Origin: Methanobacteriota archaeon
GTDB taxonomy: Archaea; Thermoplasmatota; E2; DHVEG-1
Direction of reading: 5' to 3'
NCBI GenBank assembly: GCA_903930505.1
Contig: CAIYYQ010000184.1
Coordinates: forward strand, 1-19,454
DNA: 19,454 nt
Shown: in pieces, positions 15,454 through 19,454 of the stretch
How the letters are laid out: each line of letters starts with the position of its first letter
How positions within the stretch are numbered: position 1 is the stretch's first letter
Notes under the pieces: model-generated
Database searches by the model: none
The model's input: only the letters and a program-made list of their open reading frames with translations
What the model was told of the DNA's origin: nothing
Translations under genes and position numbers: made by a program

Positions 15454-16092
15454 TTAATACGTGGCTTGCCCGTCACCATGATAGATATGATGTTGTTTAT
15501 CCCATAACAAAAATCTAAGGGAACTCATATCCTCAGCAGTCGAATCACTTGCAAGTAATTCTTCGATAGATTTGTCGTATTCCTCTTGAGATCGTTTATA
15601 GGAAGCATCGACAGAATTTCCTTTTAATAACGAAAATAAGAGCGTATTCGTTGGTTTTAAAAATTTTCCAGCAACAGTATCATTGAGAGGTCTACTTGCA
15701 TGTTGATCATCATAAAGAAAAATAAAATCATCATCATAACCAATAAATGCTGTAGCACCAGAAATAATACTATCTGGCCCCAACTTCTTTGCAGATCTAC
15801 AAGAACGGCAATAAACGATTTTAGATTTCAACAATCCAACATTCTCTGGTGAGCTAATAATAGGTTGGTTATTATGTCCCGTAATAGTACTTTCATCTCC
15901 ATGTCCATTAAACATCACCAATTTAATGGGCTTTTTTCTAAAAAAACTTAGAACGGTTGATTTATCTGCTTTTTCATTTACTAAATCTATAACTTTCTTA
16001 TTTTTTGTTGTAGCAAAATCTATAATTTCTTTACTCCATGCAGATATGTAATGCGTTGTTATATCATGCGATGGACGAGTTATTAAGAACAT
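15454..16092 (-). CDS. Caspase-like (CHAT-type, clan CD) cysteine protease
   Basis: A 212-aa cytosolic protein with a compact caspase-fold core. The strand and catalytic His are in KLVMFNGHGDEST (His64), and the second active-site segment is KIVYCRSCRSAKKLG (Cys98 the likely nucleophile, Cys95 nearby), followed by the SGATAFIGYDDDFIF strand typical of CHAT/C25-like folds. It lacks a signal peptide and a fused TPR, unlike many bacterial CHAT proteins. The gene starts 5 bp after the stop of the 68-aa gene at 16098-16304 and is almost certainly co-translated with it. CHAT proteases serve as effectors in several anti-phage and cell-suicide systems, so a defence or regulated-death role is a reasonable inference, not a demonstrated one. 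Substrate unknown. Confidence 0.75.
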   Translation of the reverse strand: MFLITRPSHDITTHYISAWSKEIIDFATTKNKKVIDLVNEKADKSTVLSFFRKKPIKLVMFNGHGDESTITGHNNQPIISSPENVGLLKSKIVYCRSCRSAKKLGPDSIISGATAFIGYDDDFIFLYDDQHASRPLNDTVAGKFLKPTNTLLFSLLKGNSVDASYKRSQEEYDKSIEELLASDSTAEDMSSLRFLLWDKQHHIYHGDGQATY

Positions 16093-16097
16093 AAAAA

Positions 16098-16304
16098 TTA
16101 AACTGTAATTCCCTTTGTAAGAGCTTTGAGATATGCCAATTCAATCTCAACAAATTTTTTTCCTATATCGTCGTTTTGTTGAATATGTCTAATTAAATCA
16201 TCTTTAGTAAGTTCACCATGACTTCCAATAGATATTTTTCTATTGGATGGAAAAGTCGATAATCGTGCAATCACTAATTCACGTATTTCTTCATTGTTTT
16301 TCAT
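16098..16304 (-). CDS. 68-aa partner protein of the caspase-like protease
   Basis: A small, mostly helical, charged protein (MKNNEEIRELVIARLSTFPS at the start; KISIGSHGELTKDDLIRHIQ in the middle; a C-terminal helix ending YLKALTKGITV). It is the first gene of a tight pair with the caspase-like protease, only 5 bp separating them, so it may be its inhibitor, sensor or substrate adaptor. AAAAGGATTTACCT precedes the ATG, with GGA as ribosome site. A TATA stretch (complement of about 16321-16336) lies 20-30 bp upstream. I do not recognise a named domain; length and tight spacing argue for a real gene. Confidence 0.65.
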   Translation of the reverse strand: MKNNEEIRELVIARLSTFPSNRKISIGSHGELTKDDLIRHIQQNDDIGKKFVEIELAYLKALTKGITV

Positions 16305-16320
16305 AGGTAAATCCTTTTCC

Positions 16321-16338
16321 CAATATATTATATATTGT
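16321..16338 (-). promoter_or_regulatory. TATA region for the protease cassette
   Basis: The complement of CAATATATTATATATTG is a symmetric AT-rich TATA region ending about 20 bp before the ATG of the 68-aa gene at 16304, correct for a short-leader archaeal promoter. Its near-palindromic form could also bind a regulator. Confidence 0.45.
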
Positions 16339-16364
16339 TTCTTATTTATATATTTGTTTCCATC

Positions 16365-16380
16365 GATAGCTTTCGCTATC
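16365..16380 (-). terminator. Stable GNRA-capped hairpin between two small genes
   Basis: GATAGC (16365-16370) and GCTATC (16375-16380) pair perfectly. On the minus-strand RNA the loop is GAAA closed by C-G, the extra-stable GNRA tetraloop form. It lies 8 bp beyond the stop of the 62-aa gene and 60 bp before the start of the 68-aa gene, so it may end or partially attenuate the first transcript or stabilise its 3' end. Confidence 0.45.
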
Positions 16381-16387
16381 TACCTGA

Positions 16388-16576
16388 TTATAATATACCC
16401 ATACTAAGTAGTTTATTTATAATCTTCTCTCCAAATCCAGTATCATTTTTTATTTCTATAAATGCCGCGTTCCAAGAAACTGGCTGTTCCTCAATCACGG
16501 CAATTATTTCCCTGCGCACCCCCAACGGCAAATTAGAATAAATATAAATAAATTTTGCTTTCGCATCAATGTTCAT
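16388..16576 (-). CDS. 62-aa small protein upstream of the protease cassette
   Basis: A small acidic/hydrophobic protein with IYIYSNLPLGVRREIIAVIE, then QPVSWNAAFIEIKNDTGFGE and a final helix KIINKLLSMGIL. The layout suggests a compact beta-alpha fold. AAGGATTTC precedes the ATG at 16576. It lies in the same orientation just upstream of the 68-aa/protease pair, separated by a GNRA hairpin, and just downstream of a 21-bp palindrome. I recognise no domain; it may be the third member of the cassette, for example a regulator or immunity protein. Confidence 0.6.
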   Translation of the reverse strand: MNIDAKAKFIYIYSNLPLGVRREIIAVIEEQPVSWNAAFIEIKNDTGFGEKIINKLLSMGIL

Positions 16577-16607
16577 AAATGAAATCCTTAATTTTTTATG
16601 TTTATTT

Positions 16608-16628
16608 AAATGTAATTGAATTACATTT
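16608..16628. promoter_or_regulatory. 21-bp perfect palindrome, candidate operator
   Basis: AAATGTAATT (16608-16617) and AATTACATTT (16619-16628) are perfect inverted repeats around a single G. The palindrome overlaps the minus-strand TATA-like TTTAAATAA, whose distance to the ATG at 16576 is about 25-33 bp, so a bound dimer would block TBP/TFB. It is a good operator candidate for the 62-aa gene and possibly for the protease cassette. Confidence 0.6.
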
Positions 16629-16645
16629 TAATTAGATGTTATGTT

Positions 16646-16786
16646 TTATTTTCTTCTTGGTTTATCCCAGTACGGGCTTTTGCATTTTGGGCATACTCGA
16701 GGGTGTTCTTTTTTGTCTCGTGGGATCCATTCATGTCTGCAGCGTTCGCATTTGAATCCGTTTACAGTAATTCTGACTTCTCCCAT
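16646..16786 (-). CDS. 46-aa zinc-ribbon protein
   Basis: A one-domain zinc ribbon: a short strand MGEVRITVNGFKCERCRHEW with the first knuckle C13-x2-C16, then the basic loop IPRDKKEHPRV and the second knuckle C32-P-x-C35, followed by SPYWDKPRRK. This C-x2-C...C-P-K-C-x-S-P-Y-W form is a common archaeal stand-alone ribbon, often beside regulatory or toxin-antitoxin genes. The ATG at 16786 lacks a ribosome site; the TATA box ATTTATATAC (complement of 16811-16820) lies about 25-34 bp upstream, consistent with a leaderless mRNA. Two 13-bp direct repeats bracket that TATA box, suggesting tight control. Confidence 0.8.
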   Translation of the reverse strand: MGEVRITVNGFKCERCRHEWIPRDKKEHPRVCPKCKSPYWDKPRRK

Positions 16787-16791
16787 TTGGA

Positions 16792-16884
16792 TTAAGTATA
16801 TTATTTCTTGGTATATAAATTTTAAGTATATTATGTGATAATCTTTATATACTTATAAAGTATATACTTTATTAGTAATATACT
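16792..16884. promoter_or_regulatory. Array of AAGTATA half-sites between zinc-ribbon and transposase genes
   Basis: The 13-mer TTAAGTATATTAT occurs at 16792-16804 and 16822-16834, exactly 30 bp apart and on either side of the zinc-ribbon TATA box. Next come TATATACTT (16846-16854) with AAGTATATA (16858-16866), a 9-bp inverted repeat, and the perfect 14-bp palindrome AAAGTATATACTTT (16857-16870), then AGTAATATACT at 16874-16884. Because the motif resembles a TATA box, some copies may be basal promoter; the number and phasing suggest a regulator array controlling both divergent genes. Confidence 0.55.
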
Positions 16885-16897
16885 AAATAAGTAATTA

Positions 16898-16926
16898 CCA
16901 AGGGAAGTTTCGACGCTCCCCCTTGG
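16898..16926 (+). promoter_or_regulatory. Leader hairpin before the transposase start
   Basis: CCAAGGG (16898-16904) pairs with CCCTTGG (16920-16926) as a 7-bp GC-rich stem, ending 13 nt before the transposase ATG at 16940 and just ahead of the ribosome-site-like CAGGAAATCAGGA. Insertion-sequence genes often carry such hairpins to block translation of read-through mRNA; that function is inferred. Confidence 0.5.
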
Positions 16927-16939
16927 CAGGAAATCAGGA

Positions 16940-18514
16940 ATGCCAGAAAGCATACAGATCTCCAGAGAAAACATAGATCTGGAGATTTATAAAACCTTCG
17001 AGCTGTTCAAAGAAAATAAACAGATAAAGATAGCTGATTTCTTGAAGGCATTTGATGTAACCTCATTTCAAATACGCAAATACCGAAAGATCAAATTTTC
17101 TTATGAATCGCTGCTTAAACTTGTTTTGTTTCAAAAACTAAAAGGCATAAAATTCTACACAAAATTGACCAAGTATCTGAATCGGAACCCATCTGAAAAA
17201 TTCAAACTGGGTTTTAGTAAAACCCCCAACAGAGCCCAGATAGGTTATTTCATCAACCATATTCTTGATGATGAAACAAAAGAAGCTATTGATTACATTG
17301 CAGAAAAGATAGCGGAAATCTCAGAAAAGTTCGGCATATTGCTTGATGTAAAAACTTTGTCACCAGAACAACCGCATAAGGAAACTAAAGAACGAAACCT
17401 GCATCTCCAACGGAACGATAAAATCAAAGAGATATGCAGATTGTTCAAGAAACGTTTTACTCCGTTCATCAACCTGCATCTGAAAAATAATGCTATCTAC
17501 AAGAAAACTCAGTTCATCGACCTTATGATCCACATGGGAATGACAAGAGACTTCGCTGAGAACGGAAGTAAAACATACAAAGAACTGCGACCACAAGTAG
17601 GATGTCCTGATGCAGACACCTTGTTGTATCATTTGAAGAACTATATAGACATGAATGATCTCCATAGGATGTTCACTACATTATTTGAGATAGTATGGGA
17701 GATGACACGGAAAATCAATCTGTTCGACATCAGAAAGCACTATGATGTTGCGATTGATTTTACAGAATGGTATTTCTACGGTGACCGCGGCGCTCCGATG
17801 GTCGTCGGAAAAGAACCTGAGCGGGGGACATCGAAATGCTATAAGTTCGCTACGATAAACATCGTGGAAGCAGGAAAACGATTTACACTCTTGGCATTGC
17901 CTGTTGGTCCATTTGACACCAAAGAACAGGTTCTTAGAAAACTCTTGAGTTATGCCATGGAACGGATTAAGATAAGACGTTTGTATGTTGATCGTGGGTT
18001 TTGCGATTCCAACGCAATCAAAGTATTCGACAGTTTGCACCTGAAGTATTTGATGCCTGCCACAAAGATTTCGACAGTGAAGAATGTGCTAGAAGTTGCC
18101 ACTGCACCGAGTATAGTCACTAATTTTATAATGAAAGACATCACGTTCAACTTGGTGATTGTTGAAGAGGAAGACAACAACGGAGAAATGGTGAAACGTG
18201 CGTTCGCTACCAACGAAGAATACAATGAGAATGACGTAAATCTCGCTGAAAGATTATTTGACTTGTACGGAAAGCGTTGGGGGATAGAAACAAGCTACAG
18301 AGTAAAGAAACATTCCTATTTACCGAAAACAACATCTAAAAACTACCTGATACGACTGTTTTATTTTATGTTTTCAGTCCTACTTTACAACTTATGGCTT
18401 CTTGCAGATATATTGATCTGGCTTGCCTTGTATGGAGTTGTAAAAGAGGATCACCTGATTACATCAAAATACTTCGGTACTGTGTTGTATACAATTGATC
18501 CTGGAGGCGGATAG
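16940..18514 (+). CDS. IS4-superfamily DDE transposase
   Basis: A 524-aa transposase that would cut and join element ends by RNase H-fold chemistry. The DDE residues are Asp273 (VAIDFTEWYF), Asp351 (RRLYVDRGFCDS) and Glu450 in the IS4 signature Y-x2-R-x3-E-x6-K (YGKRWGIETSYRVKK). The C-terminal stretch LIRLFYFMFSVLLYNLWLLA is common in archaeal IS4-type enzymes of the ISH3/ISH8 sort. It appears intact: ATG 16940 follows TCAGGA and no internal stop is present. It ends 201 bp before the right end of unit 2, consistent with being that unit's transposase carrying passengers, but a nested IS is possible. The N-terminal part (1-260) is longer than in compact IS4 enzymes. Confidence 0.9.
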   Translation: MPESIQISRENIDLEIYKTFELFKENKQIKIADFLKAFDVTSFQIRKYRKIKFSYESLLKLVLFQKLKGIKFYTKLTKYLNRNPSEKFKLGFSKTPNRAQIGYFINHILDDETKEAIDYIAEKIAEISEKFGILLDVKTLSPEQPHKETKERNLHLQRNDKIKEICRLFKKRFTPFINLHLKNNAIYKKTQFIDLMIHMGMTRDFAENGSKTYKELRPQVGCPDADTLLYHLKNYIDMNDLHRMFTTLFEIVWEMTRKINLFDIRKHYDVAIDFTEWYFYGDRGAPMVVGKEPERGTSKCYKFATINIVEAGKRFTLLALPVGPFDTKEQVLRKLLSYAMERIKIRRLYVDRGFCDSNAIKVFDSLHLKYLMPATKISTVKNVLEVATAPSIVTNFIMKDITFNLVIVEEEDNNGEMVKRAFATNEEYNENDVNLAERLFDLYGKRWGIETSYRVKKHSYLPKTTSKNYLIRLFYFMFSVLLYNLWLLADILIWLALYGVVKEDHLITSKYFGTVLYTIDPGGG

Positions 18515-18625
18515 CATGGATTATTGTCTTTCAGGATATGATTTTTACAATTTTGATTAGTGACGAATAGTTTTCTACCCTGTATTTTTTAGTATTCAAT
18601 CGTATTTTTACTCTGTAAATCCATT
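18515..18625. other. AT-rich spacer between transposase and right-end repeat
   Basis: No gene, clear terminator or terminal inverted repeat of an independent IS is visible here. It leads directly into the conserved 95-bp right-end repeat. Confidence 0.5.
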
Positions 18626-18720
18626 ATTTTCCTGTGTTAATTGACAAAAGAGACGTTTTCTGGTACTATTTTTGCCTATTTGGAGGGCCCCCAAACCCTA
18701 CTTTCGGAGCTACTGAGCGA
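18626..18720. repeat. Right-end repeat of unit 2 (copy 2 of 2)
   Basis: Gap-free match to 12397-12491. It contains an imperfect palindrome around GGAGGGCCCCC that is weaker in the other copy, and ends in ACTTTCGGAGCTACTG plus AGCGA (18716-18720). Downstream of AGCGA the sequence has no further similarity to the unit ends, which marks the right boundary of the island. Confidence 0.85.
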
Positions 18721-18729
18721 GACGTCACA

Positions 18730-18737
18730 TTTAAAAA
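18730..18737 (+). promoter_or_regulatory. TATA box of the zinc-knuckle / aEF-1beta operon
   Basis: TTTAAAAA lies 25-32 bp before the ATG at 18762, right for a leaderless or nearly leaderless transcript. It begins only 10 bp after the last base of the island, so the promoter's upstream context, including part of the TFB-contact region, may have been changed by the insertion. Confidence 0.6.
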
Positions 18738-18761
18738 CAAGTACCATATTCAGCAACTCCT

Positions 18762-18926
18762 ATGAAAAAAGCTGAAACCTGCATTACCTGTGGAAAAGGA
18801 CTACTGGAAAAAGGGTCAACAACGCTACCCTGTCCAACATGTGAAATTGTAATTGGCCGATGCAGCGGTTGCCGTGAACAAAGCATAAAATACGTCTGTC
18901 CGAAATGCGGATGCACAGGACCATAA
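18762..18926 (+). CDS. HVO_2753-type small zinc-finger protein
   Basis: A 54-aa protein with four zinc-binding Cys pairs: C7-x2-C10, C24-P-x-C27, C34-x2-C37 and C44-P-x-C47, plus a further Cys near the end, arranged as two fused zinc knuckles. This architecture is the archaeal HVO_2753-like family, commonly encoded directly upstream of the aEF-1beta gene; the present order matches. Such proteins probably bind RNA or ribosomal components. The aEF-1beta start follows 22 bp later with a strong ribosome site, so they form an operon. Confidence 0.88.
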   Translation: MKKAETCITCGKGLLEKGSTTLPCPTCEIVIGRCSGCREQSIKYVCPKCGCTGP

Positions 18927-18948
18927 AACACAGGGAGGAATAAAACTA

Positions 18949-19221
18949 ATGGGGGAAGTTATTGCATTAATCCGTCTTATGCCTGATGGTGTTATTGAAG
19001 ACAAGGATATTCAACAGATCATGGATGAAATAAAAAAAGTAGTAAAAAAACCAGTGAAACTTGGTCGCGTTGAAGTAAAAGAAATCGCATTTGGGTTACG
19101 CAGCGTTGATGTAACAGTTATAGTCCCGGATTCTGAAGGTGGACTTGATCCGGTTGTCGAAATCCTTGGGAAAATAAAAAAAATTGAAGGCGTCGAGGTT
19201 GTTGACGTCGGTCGTATCTGA
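18949..19221 (+). CDS. ef1b: Archaeal elongation factor 1-beta (nucleotide exchange factor for aEF-1alpha)
   Basis: A 90-aa complete aEF-1beta, which recharges elongation factor 1-alpha with GTP during translation. The family pattern is plain: MGEVIALIRLMPDGVIEDKD, then FGLRSVDVTVIVPDSEGGLD and the final IEGVEVVDVGRI, a ferredoxin-like fold of the expected archaeal length. The ribosome site GGGAGG (18933-18938) precedes the ATG at 18949. It shares a promoter with the zinc-knuckle gene and meets a minus-strand regulator gene tail to tail 8 bp downstream. Confidence 0.96.
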   Translation: MGEVIALIRLMPDGVIEDKDIQQIMDEIKKVVKKPVKLGRVEVKEIAFGLRSVDVTVIVPDSEGGLDPVVEILGKIKKIEGVEVVDVGRI

Positions 19222-19229
19222 TTAAAACG

Positions 19230-19454
19230 TTACGATGCGACCTTTATTACCTTTTTTGTTGGATCACAAAAGTTTTCCACTGCCTCGTATCCAATATCTG
19301 TGGGATAATACACTGGGTACGCGGAGTTGCTTGTGTCACCATCAACGAGTTCAGCCTCATACATTTTTTTCAGATGCCATTTCACCACATGATGATTAAG
19401 TTCAAGTGCCTGAGAGATTTCAAGTAAATGTTTTCCAGGATGGCTAGCAAGATA
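19230..19454 (-). CDS. Winged-helix DNA-binding protein, partial at the right edge
   Basis: The C-terminal 74 codons of a minus-strand gene whose start lies beyond the window. The sequence HPGKHLLEISQALELNHHVV followed by KWHLKKMYEAELV has the ArsR/MarR-like helix-turn-helix followed by a wing (GDTSNSAYPVYYPTDIGYEA). The turn and recognition helix (ELNHHVVKWHLKKM) are typical of archaeal winged-helix repressors, including multi-copy members with DNA-binding domains only. Target unknown. It is convergent with aEF-1beta and stops at TAA 19232-19230. Confidence 0.75.
   Translation of the reverse strand, partial: YLASHPGKHLLEISQALELNHHVVKWHLKKMYEAELVDGDTSNSAYPVYYPTDIGYEAVENFCDPTKKVIKVAS

Larger units (their letters stand above)
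12492..18715. mobile_element. Transposon-like unit 2 (regulator, surface protein, caspase-like cassette, transposase)
   Basis: A 6.2-kb unit with left end CAGTACCTCCGAATGT (12492-12507) matching the complement of the right end CAGTAGCTCCGAAAGT (18715-18700) at 14 of 16 positions, flanked by AGCGA at 12487-12491 and 18716-18720. Cargo, left to right: double-HTH protein, secreted surface protein, ribbon-helix-helix protein, caspase-like protease with two small genes, zinc-ribbon protein and a DDE transposase near the right end. The transposase could belong to the unit or be a nested IS; separate IS ends around 16850-18620 were not found. Confidence 0.7.

Noticed and set aside
1..19454. tRNA, rRNA or CRISPR loci.
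   Set aside because: No cloverleaf, conserved rRNA segment or repeat-spacer array was found in reading the window; no covariance-model search could be run.

Overview
The window is archaeal and AT-rich. It carries an archaeal elongation factor 1-beta gene preceded by the small four-zinc-knuckle protein often found beside it, an MJ1255-type glycosyltransferase, TATA-box promoters at archaeal spacing (several implying leaderless or near-leaderless mRNAs), and a secreted clan-CD protease with CARDB, NosD, PKD and dockerin modules. These fit a euryarchaeon, plausibly a Thermoplasmatota-like sediment lineage; that placement is inference.

Chromosomal left part (1-8967). pyrF (minus) is followed by a surface-glycoconjugate neighbourhood: a GT28/MJ1255-like glycosyltransferase, a polytopic GT-C-like membrane protein, a GT4 glycosyltransferase and a radical SAM enzyme (both minus), a phosphoglucosamine/phosphomannose mutase, and a YbhN/UPF0104-type multi-pass membrane protein. 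The mutase would help make activated sugar, the two soluble GTs and the GT-C protein would transfer it on lipid carriers, and the radical SAM enzyme may add an unidentified modification.

Inserted island (8966-18720). Directly at the stop codon of the YbhN-type gene begin two tandem transposon-like units. Each is bounded by inverted ends of the form CAGTRSCTCCGAAWGT (variable inside) and each is flanked by the same 5-bp direct repeat AGCGA, present at 8966-8970, 12487-12491 and 18716-18720. The right ends of the two units share 95 bp without a gap (12397-12491 and 18626-18720, about 88% identical by eye), and the left ends share about 40-60 bp. Unit 1 (8971-12486) carries one gene, the giant secreted C25-type peptidase/dockerin protein. 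Unit 2 (12492-18715) carries a double helix-turn-helix DNA-binding protein whose C-terminus reads out through its own end into unit 1, a secreted beta-rich surface protein, a 43-aa ribbon-helix-helix protein, a caspase-like (CHAT-type) protease with two small partner genes, a 46-aa zinc-ribbon protein, and an IS4-superfamily DDE transposase about 200 bp from the right end. The transposase may drive both units, unit 1 being a non-autonomous relative, but that is not shown by the sequence.

Chromosomal right part (18721-19454). The island stops about 10 bp upstream of the TATA box of the zinc-knuckle/aEF-1beta operon, so removing it would put the YbhN-type gene immediately before that operon. 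A partial winged-helix regulator enters from the right edge on the minus strand.

The most notable items are the tandem end-sharing elements with a common AGCGA, and the caspase-like protease cassette with operator-like DNA around its small genes.
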